A DNA stretch of 64,000 bases from Fontisubflavum oceani. Its GTDB lineage: Bacteria; Pseudomonadota; Alphaproteobacteria; Rhodobacterales; Rhodobacteraceae. Below, piece after piece: positions 1 through 9,359 of the stretch. The notes under the pieces were generated by a model. That model searched no databases. It was not told where the DNA came from and worked only from the letters and a program-made list of their open reading frames with translations. The first letter of the stretch is position 1. The number at the start of each line of letters is the position of its first letter. The translations under genes were made by a program, and so were the position numbers. The stretch is from the NCBI RefSeq assembly GCF_030407165.1, contig NZ_CP129111.1, positions 3,038,001-3,102,000 on the forward strand, read 5' to 3'.

Positions 1-273
1 GAAGGCTGGGCCTGCGTCGTCATGGAGCGTACCCCGGGTTGCCGGCGCAAAATACGCTTGGTGGTCGGGCAAAAGCGCGGAGATATCGCCAAAAAGATCA
101 GCGCGCTGATCCAAATCGCGGTTCGGGTCGACATAGCGCAACCAATCTGGCGACGGGACCGGCGCACGTGTCACCTCTTGCAGACAGAGGATATCCGGCG
201 CCACCTCCGGCACCCAATCTTGCAGCGCCGACCAAACCTGGCCGCCCCAAGCATTCAAACTGACAAAGCGCAT
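1..273 (-). CDS. Endonuclease/exonuclease/phosphatase (EEP) family protein, partial
   Basis: The minus-strand frame is open from an ATG at 273 to the left edge (91 codons visible), so the C-terminal part is missing. It starts MRFVSLNAWGG and continues with DILCLQEV. These are the first two hallmark blocks of the EEP fold (DNase I, AP endonuclease and sphingomyelinase relatives), in which the Asn of block one and the Glu of LQE bind the catalytic metal. The active-site His/Asp blocks would lie outside the window, so the substrate (DNA, lipid or phosphoester) cannot be told. The family call is fairly firm; no specific function is claimed. Confidence 0.75.
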   Translation of the reverse strand, partial: MRFVSLNAWGGQVWSALQDWVPEVAPDILCLQEVTRAPVPSPDWLRYVDPNRDLDQRADLFGDISALLPDHQAYFAPATRGTLHDDAGPAF

Positions 274-435
274 TGATCCCTCGGGAAAAAGCCAGACGAT
301 CGGACCCGGATGGTGCGCTCGGCAAATCCGGACGACGAGATGCTTATATCGGCCACTCTTGGCGGCGCATAGGGCTACGGGGGTCAACATTTCGCCCAAC
401 CGCAACGGCCAAATACTGGCAACAAAGCACACAGA

Positions 436-465
436 GGCCGAGCGATCCAAATACGTCGCTCGGCC
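436..465 (-). terminator. Rho-independent-like hairpin downstream of dctD
   Basis: Perfect 10-bp inverted repeat (436-445 with 456-465, arms GGCCGAGCGA/TCGCTCGGCC, 10-nt loop), about 40 bp past the dctD stop. On the minus strand it is followed by a mixed T-rich tract rather than a clean U-run. It probably ends the purC-dctD run. The rest of 274-503 shows no gene. Confidence 0.5.
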
Positions 466-503
466 CCTTAATCCGTGTCGCTTACAGGGCTACAAGGCGT
501 CGA

Positions 504-1821
504 TCAAAGATAGTCCGACCGGCTCAACCCGTATTTGGCCATCTTCTCATTGAGCGTCCGGCGCGGCAGGCAGAGCTCTTCCATCACGCTCGCGATTGAG
601 CCGCGATGACGGCGCATCGTGTTATCGATCAACATCCGCTCAAAGGCTTCGACATATTCCTTTAGCGGCTTACCCTCGCCCACGGCTTGCGGACTGATCT
701 CCGCATTATCGCTCATCAGAAGCGACGCGATGGTGCCTGACCCGCGGCGCTGCTGCAGGATTGCGCGTTCGGCGATGTTGATCAGTTGCCGCACATTGCC
801 GGGCCAAGGCGCTTGCAGAAGCTGGGCCGCCTCTTGCGCCGTCACCTCTGGCGCATCCGTGCCATATTCCTCGGCGAACTGCTCCCCAAACCGGTTGAAC
901 AGCGTCAGGATATCTTCGCCCCGCTGCCGAAGCGGTGGCAAGTCGATCCGCATCGCAGCCAACCGATAGAAGAGATCGGGGCGCAGAGCCGCCTCGCACC
1001 CCTCGGGCTCTGCGGCATTGCAAATCGCCACAATCCGCGTCTCGGCGGGCGTGCCTTGGTCATTGATCGACGTCAGAAGCCGGGCCTGGAAGCGCTTGCG
1101 GCAGTGACTCGATATCCTCCAAGACCAGCGACCCACCCCGTGCCTGTTCGATCAACGGCAGGTCTTGCCCGTCGCCAACCGGGCCGAAGAGCATCGTCGT
1201 CAGGGTCTCTTCGTCATGGGCCGCACAGCTTACCGGCACGAAGCTTTTGCCGGCCCGTGGCCCGACCGCATGCAAAGCATGGGCAACCAGCGTCTTGCCG
1301 GTCCCGGTCTCGCCGGTGATCAGCACATGGCCGTCCGCCTGGCCGAGGTCGAGAATATCCTCTCGAAGCCGCTCCATCACCGGCGAGGAGCCGATAAGCT
1401 TGCGCATCAAGACCGTGCCGTCGGACAGTTCGCGGCGAAGCGCTCGGTTGTCGAGCGTCAACCGGCGCGTCTGGCTGGCGCGCTTGGCAAGCTCCGTCAT
1501 CCGGTCCGGGTTGAACGGTTTTTCCAGGAAGTCATAGGCGCCAATTCGCATCGCCTCGACCGCCATGGGCACATCACCATGGCCGGTGATCATGATGACC
1601 GGCAGGCCGCTATCCATGCCCATCAGGCGCTTCAAAAACGCCATCCCATCCATGCCGGGCATTTTGATGTCGCTCACCACCACACCCGGAAAATCCGGCC
1701 CAATCCCTTTAAGCGCATCCTCGGCGCTGGCAAAGGTCTCGGTGTCAAATCCGCTCAGCGCCAACCACTGGCTGATCGACTGGCGCATATCCTGTTCGTC
1801 ATCGACAATCGCAATCTTCAT
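504..1821 (-). pseudogene. dctD: C4-dicarboxylate response regulator DctD-like (NtrC family), frameshifted
   Basis: Two overlapping frames together make one NtrC-type regulator. The receiver domain (about residues 1-120) has IVDDEQ, the phospho-acceptor Asp in VVSDIKMPGMDG and the FLEKPF lysine. The AAA+ domain has Walker A GETGTGKT, and a Fis-type helix-turn-helix closes the C-terminus. The frame breaks near 1088-1089, where one extra C on the coding strand separates SLPQAL from QARLLTSIND. The AAA+ domain lacks the GAFTGA loop that contacts sigma-54 and reads LED where Walker B normally has LDE, so it may not be a normal sigma-54 activator. It follows dctB by 18 bp and is its cognate regulator by position. 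The frameshift could be a sequencing error. Confidence 0.8.
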
Positions 1822-1839
1822 GGCGTCGTCCTTTATTGC

Positions 1840-3636
1840 TCACTCGGCGGCGGCGGTGGCGGACCGATGCAAGATCGGTAGGCGCATCTCGAACACGGCG
1901 CCTCCCTTGGCACCGTTGCGTGCGGTCAGTCGTCCGCCCAGGTCATTTATGATCCCCGAAGAGATCGCCAGCCCCAGGCCCACCCCGTCGCCGGGTTTCT
2001 TGGTTGTGTAGAATGGCTCGAACAAAGCATCGAGATCGTCAATCCCCCTGCCGCTGTCGCGGACGGTCAAAACCGCCTCTTCTCCGCCGGCGACAATCAG
2101 GTCCAACTCGCGGTTCTCCTCGGCCTTCATCGCATCAAGAGCGTTGCGCAAGAGATTGATAATGACCTGTTCCAAACGCAGCCGGTCGGCCAGCACCATG
2201 ACCGGCTTGCGCGGCAGGTTCTGGGTGATCTCCACCGTCATCTGCCGAAGTTGCGGCTCCATCATCGTCAAGCCGCCGGTCAGCGCCTCGCGCAGATCGA
2301 CCGGCTCGAAGGCCTCGCCGCCCTTCCTGGCATAGCTTTTCAGCTGCCGGGTGATCGCGCCCATCCGCTCAATCAGATCATCGATCCGCTGGAAGGAACT
2401 GAGCGCCTCTTCCGGCCTCCGGCGCTGGAGCAAAAGCTTGGCGCCCGCCAGATAGGTTTTCATCGCCGCAAGCGGTTGGTTCAACTCGTGACTGACAGCG
2501 GCCGACATCTCCCCCAGGGCGGCCAATTTCTGGCTCTGCGCCAAGCTCTGTTCCGCCTCTTCAAGCGTCCGTTCAACCTTCTGACGCTCGGCGATTTCCC
2601 GCCCGAGCCTATCGTTCAACCGGCGAAGCTCTGCCGATTCCCGTTGAAAAATTGCACTTTGCAAACGGGCTCGACGGCTCAGCACATAGAACGCCCCCGC
2701 CAGGAGCAGCGCGAATCCCATGATCTGGAGCGCCAGAACGCCATTCACCCGCTCACGAACCGAGGCATAGGCGGTGAAGGATGTGAGCTGCCATCCGCGA
2801 AATGGAATCCGGGTTTCCAGGCGGATCGTGGCATCCCCGAAGAAATAGGGCGTCGGGTCGCCAAAGGCCCAATCGCCGGTGGCCTCGATCGCACGTTGGA
2901 TGGCCGAAGGCGGCGAGCGAAGCGCGATCGCCTCGGCCTCCGTCCGGCCACGCCAGCGCGGCTCGGTCGACAGCATGATCCGGCCTTCTGAGTTGGCGAC
3001 GAACACCGCCTCTGTCGTGCCGCGCCAGCGGTCTTCCAGCCGGGCCAGATTGACCTGCACCACGACGACGCCAAGCAACCGATTGTCATCGGTCACGCGC
3101 CGCGAGAAGGTGAAATCAAACGCGCCGGTTTCGCGCTCTCTGGTGGTAAAAACAGTATCTGGCGAGCGCTGCGCCTGCACAAAAAAGGCTTCGTTGTTCA
3201 GAAGCTCACCCAACCGGTTCCGGTCCGTCGCCGCCACAATCCGCCCATCCCGGTTGAGCAGGAACATCGATGCGGCGGCAATCTCTTCCCCATACGAGAT
3301 CAGACGCTGAGATGTCGTGGTGAAATCACCCTGGTTCAAAGCACGGATCAGAAGCGGATCGCGGCTGAGCAGGAGGGGCACGACCGAATTGCTCTGCAAC
3401 TCCGAGACGATAGAGCCAGAGTAAAGCGCAAGCCGCAACTCGGCTCGGTTTCGCGTGGTCTCCGTAAACCGTTCGGTCAGCCAGATATTCGAAATCCAGA
3501 TCACGGCCACAGCCACGGCCATGAACACAATCATCAGGCCGCGCAGAATCCAGGTGCGTTTCCGATCTGCCGCGCGCACGCTTGGCCGGTTCGTGGTGGT
3601 CAGGCTCATCCAGAGGAGAGTACGCGATGGACCCAT
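1840..3636 (-). CDS. dctB: Sensor histidine kinase DctB-like
   Basis: Membrane sensor kinase of 598 residues. It has one N-terminal membrane helix (about 33-53), a large periplasmic Cache-type sensory region (about 55-300), a second helix (ALQIMGFALLLAGAFYVL), then a coiled coil. The HisKA box contains SHELNQPLAAMKTY (phospho-acceptor His), and the HATPase domain has N (NLLRNALDAM), G1 (DSGRGID) and G2 (GVGLGLAI) boxes. The architecture and the dctD partner match DctB, which senses C4-dicarboxylates such as succinate. No dctPQM transporter is visible nearby. The ATG at 3636 was kept because GAGG precedes it; an internal ATG at 3609 is possible. The gene starts 33 bp after purQ, so read-through from the purine genes is possible. 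Confidence 0.85.
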   Translation of the reverse strand: MGPSRTLLWMSLTTTNRPSVRAADRKRTWILRGLMIVFMAVAVAVIWISNIWLTERFTETTRNRAELRLALYSGSIVSELQSNSVVPLLLSRDPLLIRALNQGDFTTTSQRLISYGEEIAAASMFLLNRDGRIVAATDRNRLGELLNNEAFFVQAQRSPDTVFTTRERETGAFDFTFSRRVTDDNRLLGVVVVQVNLARLEDRWRGTTEAVFVANSEGRIMLSTEPRWRGRTEAEAIALRSPPSAIQRAIEATGDWAFGDPTPYFFGDATIRLETRIPFRGWQLTSFTAYASVRERVNGVLALQIMGFALLLAGAFYVLSRRARLQSAIFQRESAELRRLNDRLGREIAERQKVERTLEEAEQSLAQSQKLAALGEMSAAVSHELNQPLAAMKTYLAGAKLLLQRRRPEEALSSFQRIDDLIERMGAITRQLKSYARKGGEAFEPVDLREALTGGLTMMEPQLRQMTVEITQNLPRKPVMVLADRLRLEQVIINLLRNALDAMKAEENRELDLIVAGGEEAVLTVRDSGRGIDDLDALFEPFYTTKKPGDGVGLGLAISSGIINDLGGRLTARNGAKGGAVFEMRLPILHRSATAAAE

Positions 3637-3669
3637 CCCGCCTCAAGCCATCTTCGAGATGGGAGGCGT

Positions 3670-4338
3670 TTATGCGCTGACCAGCGCCTCACTGAGCGAG
3701 GCAAAGAGCGCGGCACCATCGGTTCCGCCATGGGCCGGATCGGAGCGCCGTTCAGGATGTGGCATCATGCCCAGAACCCGGCGGTTCTCCGACAGAATGC
3801 CCGCAATGTTGTCCGTCGATCCATTCGGGGCTTCAAGATAGCGAAACGCCACACGATCCTCGCCTTGCAACCGCGCCAGGGTCTCTGGATCGACTTGGTA
3901 ATTGCCCTCGTGATGGGCGATGGGGATGTCGATCTCGTCACCCGGCTTATAGGCATTGGTGAAAGCGCTTTCGGTCGTCTCTACCCGCAAGGTCACGGTT
4001 TTACAGATGTATTTGACGCCCGCATTTTGCAGAAGCGCGCCGGGCAGAAGCCGGGTTTCGGTCAGGATCTGGAACCCGTTGCAGACGCCGAAGACATAGC
4101 CGCCCCGCTCGGCATGGGCTTTGAGCGCGCCCGAGATCGGGGATTGGGCTGCGATGGCCCCGCAACGCAGGTAGTCGCCATAGGAAAACCCACCGGGCAC
4201 GCCCACAAGGTCGATGCCATCAGGCAGGGTTTGTTCTTTATGCCAAACCATCTCGACCGAGAAGCCCGCCTCGCGAAACGCCACTTCGAGGTCGCGGTCG
4301 CAATTTGAACCGGGGAAAACAAGAACAGCAGCGCGCAT
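3670..4338 (-). CDS. purQ: Phosphoribosylformylglycinamidine synthase, glutamine amidotransferase subunit PurQ
   Basis: Class I glutamine amidotransferase of 222 residues that feeds ammonia to PurL in step four of de novo purine synthesis. Visible motifs are the N-terminal [12 protein letters not shown], the oxyanion region [10 protein letters not shown], the nucleophile in GVCNGFQ and the catalytic His/Glu in MMPHPERR. The ATG at 4338 begins [10 protein letters not shown] and has AAGGAA upstream; longer in-frame extensions read through the intergenic sequence and are rejected. In this operon it is separated from its partner purS by an alcohol dehydrogenase gene. PurL is not in the window. 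Confidence 0.95.
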   Translation of the reverse strand: MRAAVLVFPGSNCDRDLEVAFREAGFSVEMVWHKEQTLPDGIDLVGVPGGFSYGDYLRCGAIAAQSPISGALKAHAERGGYVFGVCNGFQILTETRLLPGALLQNAGVKYICKTVTLRVETTESAFTNAYKPGDEIDIPIAHHEGNYQVDPETLARLQGEDRVAFRYLEAPNGSTDNIAGILSENRRVLGMMPHPERRSDPAHGGTDGAALFASLSEALVSA

Positions 4339-4354
4339 GAGGACAGTTCCTTCT

Positions 4355-5398
4355 TCAGCTCTGAAAATCGGTGATGACGGCCACGCCGGGCGGCGCGGGC
4401 GCGTCGAACGCGGCCAGCTCGGCCGAGACATTGGAAAGTGCCACATGGCGGGCGATCATCGGGCTGAGGTCGACATTCCCACCCTCAATCAGCGACAGAA
4501 GCGAGGGGTAGCGCCAAGCCGGCATCCCGCGCGTGACACAAATCGCCAGTTGCCCGGAATAAACCGCATCCCACGGCAAAGTCATCGCCGTATGGTCGCC
4601 TGCGGGCATGCCCACCTGCACCATCCGGCCCAGTTTCTTCAACGACAGCATGGCGTTCCGCGTCGTCACTTCAACGCCAAGCGCTTCGATCGCCAGATCC
4701 GCGCCGCCACCGGTCACGTCGCGAAGGGCTTGCACCGCGTCCGGTTCCCGCGCATCAATCACCGCATCGGCCCCAAGGCCGGTCGCATAAGCCAGTTTCT
4801 CCGGCACCACATCGGCGACCACAACCCGGGCCCCGATGGCTTTGCCAAGGATCAGCGCCGCCGTTCCAATCCCGCCACCGCCCCAAACGGCCAACCATTC
4901 CCCCGGGCGCAGCGCCGCCCGCCCAGTCAGCGCATGCCAGGCCGTTGTGACGCGACAGCCAAAGGCCGCGGCCAGAGCCGGGTCCATACCCTTGGGCAGG
5001 CGTGTTAGGTTCGTGTCTGCAAACGGCACTGCAATCCGCTCGGCAAAGGCACCATCTTGGGTGAAGCCGGGCACGGCTTGGCGGGCGCAGATCGTCTGAT
5101 GCCCGGCCTGACAATCCGGGCACGCGCCGCAGGCTAGAATGAACGGTGCGATGACCCGATCCCCTGGTGTCCACGCCGTCACATCGGCACCGACTCCGAT
5201 CACTTGACCGCAAAACTCATGCCCAGGGATCATTGGCAAGATCACATCGGGGTCGGCCCCGGACCATGCATGCCAGTCCGATCGGCAAATGCCGCAGGCC
5301 AGGACCTCCAGCACGACACCGTCGCGCGGGCAATCCGGGTCGGGCACCTGGCCGATCTCCAAAGGCTGGCGCCAGCCGGTGAGCCGCGCCGCCCGCAT
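4355..5398 (-). CDS. Zinc-dependent medium-chain alcohol dehydrogenase family protein
   Basis: MDR-family dehydrogenase of 347 residues. The catalytic zinc site shows as CGICRSD and GHEFCGQV. The four-Cys structural zinc loop is [15 protein letters not shown], and the Rossmann nucleotide loop is [10 protein letters not shown]. Substrate is unknown; the family oxidises alcohols or reduces aldehydes with NAD(P). Its ATG (5398) overlaps the purS stop as TGATG, and its stop lies 16 bp before purQ, so it is embedded between two subunits of one purine enzyme and should be translationally coupled to purS. A role in purine metabolism is not implied by the sequence. Confidence 0.85.
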   Translation of the reverse strand: MRAARLTGWRQPLEIGQVPDPDCPRDGVVLEVLACGICRSDWHAWSGADPDVILPMIPGHEFCGQVIGVGADVTAWTPGDRVIAPFILACGACPDCQAGHQTICARQAVPGFTQDGAFAERIAVPFADTNLTRLPKGMDPALAAAFGCRVTTAWHALTGRAALRPGEWLAVWGGGGIGTAALILGKAIGARVVVADVVPEKLAYATGLGADAVIDAREPDAVQALRDVTGGGADLAIEALGVEVTTRNAMLSLKKLGRMVQVGMPAGDHTAMTLPWDAVYSGQLAICVTRGMPAWRYPSLLSLIEGGNVDLSPMIARHVALSNVSAELAAFDAPAPPGVAVITDFQS

Positions 5399-5628
5399 CA
5401 GCCGATTTCCACCCGGTAGCTTTCGATCACCGTATTGGCGAGCAGCTTTTCGCACATCTCGGTCACTTGCGCCTCGGTCGTGCCCTCGGCCAGGTCCAAC
5501 TCGATCAGCTTGCCCTGGCGTACGCCGGTGACCCCGTCAAAGCCCAGGGCACCCAATGCATGGCGCACGGCCTCCCCCTGCGGGTCCAAAACGCCCTGTT
5601 TCAACATCACGGTCACGGTTGCGCGCAT
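5398..5628 (-). CDS. purS: Phosphoribosylformylglycinamidine synthase subunit PurS
   Basis: Small protein of 76 residues, the usual PurS size. It begins MRATVTVMLKQGVLDPQGEA and contains GFDGVTGVRQGKLIELDL, the typical PurS beta-alpha-beta pattern. PurS bridges PurQ and PurL in bacterial FGAM synthase. The ATG at 5628 was chosen over an upstream in-frame ATG at 5658 because the family starts with a short M-[KR]-A/V strand. It sits between purC (about 60 bp upstream) and the dehydrogenase, with which it overlaps. Confidence 0.92.
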   Translation of the reverse strand: MRATVTVMLKQGVLDPQGEAVRHALGALGFDGVTGVRQGKLIELDLAEGTTEAQVTEMCEKLLANTVIESYRVEIG

Positions 5629-5689
5629 CGGCCCTGCCCCTCTTTCCCCAAATCGCAAAAGCTACATCCGGCGGCCCGGCGCAGCGGTC

Positions 5690-6451
5690 TTAGTTGATCA
5701 GCGTCGGCTTGGTCACCGGCGTCGTGTTGGTCGGCATCACGCCGAGACGTTTGGCCACCTCGGTATAGGCATCGGCCAAATCGCCCAGATCGCGGCGGAA
5801 CACATCTTTATCGAATTTCTGACCCGTCTCCATATCCCAGAGGCGGCAGCTATCGGGGCTGATCTCATCGGCGACGATCAGGCGCATATAGTCGCCATCC
5901 CAAATCCGCCCGATCTCGATCTTGAAATCCACCAGTTTGATGCCGACCCCCAACATCAGGCCCGACAGGAAATCATTCACCCTGAGCGCAAGCGAGACCA
6001 TATCGTCCAGGTCCTGCTGACCAGCCCAACCAAAGGCAATCGCGTGCTCTTCACTGACCAGGGGATCGCCCAAATCATCGTCTTTGTAATAGAATTCGAC
6101 TATCGGGCGGGGCAGCGGCGTGCCCTCTTCAATCCCCAAACGCTTTGAGATCGACCCGGCGGCCACGTTGCGCACCACCACTTCCAGCGGAATGATTTCC
6201 ACCGCACGGATCAGTTGTTCGCGCATATTGATCCGGCGGATGAAATGGGTCGGCACGCCGATCCCGTTCAGGCCCGTCATGAAGAATTCGCTCAAACGGT
6301 TGTTCAGAACGCCTTTGCCATCAATCACATCACGCTTTTCGGCATTGAAGGCGGTCGCGTCATCTTTAAAATACTGCACCAGCGTGCCGGGTTCCGGGCC
6401 TTCATAGAGAATTTTGGCCTTGCCCTCATAGACCAGTTTGCGCCGTGCCAT
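5690..6451 (-). CDS. purC: Phosphoribosylaminoimidazole-succinocarboxamide synthase (SAICAR synthetase)
   Basis: 253-residue ATP-dependent enzyme joining CAIR and aspartate in purine synthesis. Features are the N-terminal [10 protein letters not shown] glycine-rich ATP loop, [12 protein letters not shown], the central [13 protein letters not shown] motif and [10 protein letters not shown]. Length and motifs match bacterial PurC. It is the first gene of the minus-strand run purC-purS-adh-purQ-dctBD and is divergent from the DUF1476 gene; the 169 bp between them should hold both promoters. Confidence 0.96.
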   Translation of the reverse strand: MARRKLVYEGKAKILYEGPEPGTLVQYFKDDATAFNAEKRDVIDGKGVLNNRLSEFFMTGLNGIGVPTHFIRRINMREQLIRAVEIIPLEVVVRNVAAGSISKRLGIEEGTPLPRPIVEFYYKDDDLGDPLVSEEHAIAFGWAGQQDLDDMVSLALRVNDFLSGLMLGVGIKLVDFKIEIGRIWDGDYMRLIVADEISPDSCRLWDMETGQKFDKDVFRRDLGDLADAYTEVAKRLGVMPTNTTPVTKPTLIN

Positions 6452-6620
6452 AATGTCTCCGTGAACCGGGTAGAGGACCCTGCCCCCGCATGGTCCTGGA
6501 ATTTAGCCGGGCTATAGGCCATTGGGCGCTCTGTCGCAAGGCGGATGGACCATAACCGCTTGCGGGGCCGCGCCCACCCGGCATAATGGAGGCAACGGAA
6601 TTCCTAAGTGGAGATCAGAC

Positions 6621-6935
6621 ATGACCACCTTCGATGATCGCGAACACGCGTTCGAAGCCAAATTCGCCCATGACGCCGAGATGAATTTCAAGGCCGAAGC
6701 GCGGCGCAACAAGCTGATGGGGCTCTGGGTGGCCGACATTCTGGGCAAAACCGGCGACGAGGCCGACGCCTATGCCGCAGAGGTCGTCAAGGCCGATTTC
6801 GAAGAGGCCGGCCATGAGGATGTGATGCGCAAGCTGATGGGCGATCTGGGCGATCGCGTGGCCGAGGATGACCTGCGCGCCAAATATGCGGAGCTTCTGG
6901 CGGTCGCCAAAGGCCAGTTGATGGACGAAGCCTAA
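6621..6935 (+). CDS. F1FO-ATPase inhibitory zeta subunit (DUF1476)
   Basis: 104-residue, highly charged, all-helical protein starting MTTFDDREHAFEAKF and containing AEARRNKLMGLW and ADFEEAGHEDVMRK. This matches the alphaproteobacterial zeta subunit described in Paracoccus, whose N-terminal helix blocks ATP hydrolysis by the F1FO-ATPase. The ATG at 6621 follows a purine-rich GTGGAGATC; an earlier in-frame ATG at 6522 would add an unrelated extension and is rejected. It is monocistronic, with a strong terminator 43 bp downstream. Family assignment is firm; the inhibitory role here is inferred from the family. Confidence 0.9.
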   Translation: MTTFDDREHAFEAKFAHDAEMNFKAEARRNKLMGLWVADILGKTGDEADAYAAEVVKADFEEAGHEDVMRKLMGDLGDRVAEDDLRAKYAELLAVAKGQLMDEA

Positions 6936-6977
6936 GATTGGACTTCCCTGCCGGTCAGCTGGTTGCGACTTTGAGGA

Positions 6978-7005
6978 GCCCCGGGAAGATTTGCCCGGGG
7001 CTTTT
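6978..7005 (+). terminator. Intrinsic terminator after the zeta-subunit gene
   Basis: GCCCCGGG (6978-6985) pairs with CCCGGGGC (6994-7001) around an 8-nt loop and is followed by TTTT. A second inverted repeat (GATTTGCC/GGCAAATC, 7006-7026) follows directly and could serve as a back-up. Confidence 0.85.
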
Positions 7006-7118
7006 GATTTGCCGCACGGGCAAATCGGACTCATAACCTTTATGCGCCGAATGGGCTTGCGAAACAGGCGTCAAACGGCCATGTCGGCGGTGCTTGCAAG
7101 AAGAAAGACCCCTGGACG

Positions 7119-8135
7119 ATGACAGATGCACTTTCGCGGCTTTTGGCCGAACGGGACTGGCTTTTGGCCGATGGCGCGACCGGCACCACGCTGTTCAACA
7201 TGGGGCTGCAATCCGGCGATGCGCCGGAGCTTTGGAACGTGGATCATCCAGATCGGATTGTGACGCTCTATTCGGGCGCGGTGGACGCGGGCAGCGATCT
7301 GTTTTTGACGAATTCTTTCGGCGGGACGCGGGCACGACTGAAACTGCACGATGCGCAAGATCGGGCGTTTGAGTTGAACAAAGCCGCCGCAGAGATCGGC
7401 CGCGAAGTGGCCGACAAAGCGGGGCGGACGGTGATTGTCGCGGGCTCGATGGGGCCAACCGGCGAGATCATGGCACCGATGGGCGCGCTGACCCATGAGG
7501 CCGCGGTGGAGATGTTCCACGAGCAGGCCGAGGGGCTGAAAGCCGGGGGCGCCGATGTGCTCTGGGTCGAAACGATCAGTGCGGCGGAGGAATACAAAGC
7601 CGCCGCCGAGGCTGCGAAACTGGCCGAGATGCCTTGGTGTGGCACGATGAGCTTCGACACGGCGGGCCGCACGATGATGGGCCTGACCTCGGCGGCGATG
7701 TCGGAAATGGTCGAGCGGTTGGATCACAAGCCGCTGGCCTATGGCGCCAATTGCGGCGTCGGCGCGTCGGATCTGCTGCGCACGGTCCTGGGCTTCCGCG
7801 CCTCGGGCAATGAGCGGCCCGTGGTCGCCAAGGGCAATGCAGGAATCCCCAAATATGTCGATGGGCATATTCATTATGATGGCACGCCGGATCTGATGGC
7901 CCGTTATGCGGTCCTGGCCCGTGATGCCGGTGCGACGATCATCGGCGGGTGTTGCGGCACGCAGCCCGAACACTTGAAAAAGATGCGTGAAGCGCTTGAA
8001 AAAACGCCGAAATCCTCCGCGCCGACTTTGGAAACCATTGCGGCGGATCTGGGCGGGTTTTCCTCTGACAGCGACGGCACTGATGGCTCTGGCCCAACCC
8101 GCGCGCGCGCCAGCCGGCGCCGAACGCGCGGATAA
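7119..8135 (+). CDS. Homocysteine S-methyltransferase family protein (split methionine synthase, homocysteine-activating component)
   Basis: 338-residue TIM-barrel protein. LLADGATGTTLFNMGLQ at the N-terminus, NSFGG, GANCGVG and the C-terminal IIGGCCGTQPEH carry the Cys residues that bind the zinc activating homocysteine. It resembles the N-terminal module of MetH and BHMT/MmuM. A separate corrinoid module lies at 9497-10204, which is the arrangement of the multi-protein methionine synthase reported in Roseobacter-group bacteria. So it more likely acts in methionine synthesis than as a betaine or S-methylmethionine enzyme, though those are alternatives. The last 30 residues (SDSDGTDGSGPTRARASRR) are low complexity. 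Confidence 0.85.
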   Translation: MTDALSRLLAERDWLLADGATGTTLFNMGLQSGDAPELWNVDHPDRIVTLYSGAVDAGSDLFLTNSFGGTRARLKLHDAQDRAFELNKAAAEIGREVADKAGRTVIVAGSMGPTGEIMAPMGALTHEAAVEMFHEQAEGLKAGGADVLWVETISAAEEYKAAAEAAKLAEMPWCGTMSFDTAGRTMMGLTSAAMSEMVERLDHKPLAYGANCGVGASDLLRTVLGFRASGNERPVVAKGNAGIPKYVDGHIHYDGTPDLMARYAVLARDAGATIIGGCCGTQPEHLKKMREALEKTPKSSAPTLETIAADLGGFSSDSDGTDGSGPTRARASRRRTRG

Positions 8136-8174
8136 ATAGGCAGACCGTGCATGCACTTTCCCCTGGCCAGATAT

Positions 8175-8240
8175 CGTTTTCCGCACGGAAAACGGACCGG
8201 AGAACATGCGTTTTCCGGCGCGGAATTTTCCAAAATTCCG
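8175..8240. terminator. Two back-to-back hairpins between convergent genes
   Basis: CGTTTTCC/GGAAAACG (8175-8182 and 8187-8194) and the near-perfect palindrome CGGAATTTT-CC-AAAATTCCG (8221-8240) lie between the convergent methyltransferase and radical-SAM genes. Their A/T-rich stems would give U-rich ends in both directions, so they probably terminate both. Confidence 0.6.
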
Positions 8241-8264
8241 GTGCCGCCGCGCGCCGTGAGACGG

Positions 8265-9347
8265 TCAGAAGAGGCTCAGTTGATCTCCAGCTTTGGCTGG
8301 CGGCTGGAACAGATCGGTCCTCAATGGCGGCAATCGTGCGTCCAACCCAAGCGCCCGGCGCGCGCGTACAAATCGCTTTTGGATCAGATCGGCATAGAGC
8401 CCCTCCCCCGTCATCCGCTTGCCCCAGTCGCTGTCATAATCCCGCCCGCCATGCATATGGCGGATTTTCTCCATCACGCGGTTGATCCGCGCCGGGTAAC
8501 GCTCCACCAACCAGTCGCGCCAGAGCGGCGCGACCTCACGCGGCAGCCGCAGCGCAATGGATGTCGCGGCCACAGCACCCGCATCCCGCGCGGCCCGCAA
8601 AATCGCCTCGACCTCATGATCCGTCAGGCCCGGCACGATGGGGGAGACCATCACACGGACCGGGCACCCCGCCTTGCTCAGCGTTTCAATCGCGCGCAAT
8701 CGGCGCGCCGGAGACGGCACGCGGGGTTCCATCTTGCGCGCCAGATCGGCGTCGAGCGTTGTCACAGACACCCCAACCCGGGCCAACCCCGCCTGCCCCA
8801 TCGCGCCCAGAATATCCGCGTCGCGCTCCACCAGCGTGCCTTTGGTCACCACCCCCACCGGATGTTGAAACGCTTGCAACACCTCCAGAATGCCCCGCAT
8901 CAGCCGTCGGTCTTTCTCAATCGGCTGATACGGATCGGTATTGGTGCCAATCGCAATCACCTTGGGCCGATAGCGCGGGTTGCGCAGCTCCGCCTCCAAA
9001 AGCGTGGGCGCATTGGGCTTCGCCGTCAGTTGGGTTTCAAAATCCAAACCCGGCGACAGGCCCAGATAGGCGTGGCTCGGGCGCGCAAAACAATAAACAC
9101 ACCCATGTTCGCAGCCGCGATACGGGTTGATCGAGCGATCAAACGGAATATCCGGGCTGGTATTGCGGGTGATGATGGTTTTCGCGACCTCCTCGCGCAC
9201 CTCGGTGCGGAGCGGCGGCAGCGGCTCATCGATCTCCCAACCGTCAGAAAACCCCACTCTTTCAAACCGCTCAAACCGCCCGCTTCTGTTGCTGGCCACA
9301 CCGCGCCCCTTACGGCGCTCGGGCGGAAGATTTGCGTCGGTTTCCAT
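8265..9347 (-). CDS. Radical SAM protein of the PA0069 / spore-photoproduct-lyase-like family
   Basis: 360-residue radical SAM enzyme. INPYRGCEHGCVYCFARP carries the CxxxCxxC cluster motif (Cys-His-Gly-Val-Tyr pattern) that binds the 4Fe-4S cluster. AIGTNTDPYQPIE and VVTKGTLVERDADIL follow, and the C-terminus is DQLSLF. Members of this family are related to SplB, the DNA photoproduct repair enzyme; their reaction is not settled. The ATG at 9347 (METDANLPPERRKGRG) was chosen because the longer frame runs through the promoter. A perfect alphaproteobacterial SOS-box pattern lies 13 bp upstream, which fits a DNA-damage role. Confidence 0.85.
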   Translation of the reverse strand: METDANLPPERRKGRGVASNRSGRFERFERVGFSDGWEIDEPLPPLRTEVREEVAKTIITRNTSPDIPFDRSINPYRGCEHGCVYCFARPSHAYLGLSPGLDFETQLTAKPNAPTLLEAELRNPRYRPKVIAIGTNTDPYQPIEKDRRLMRGILEVLQAFQHPVGVVTKGTLVERDADILGAMGQAGLARVGVSVTTLDADLARKMEPRVPSPARRLRAIETLSKAGCPVRVMVSPIVPGLTDHEVEAILRAARDAGAVAATSIALRLPREVAPLWRDWLVERYPARINRVMEKIRHMHGGRDYDSDWGKRMTGEGLYADLIQKRFVRARRALGLDARLPPLRTDLFQPPAKAGDQLSLF

Positions 9348-9359
9348 GCCGTCAAAATA

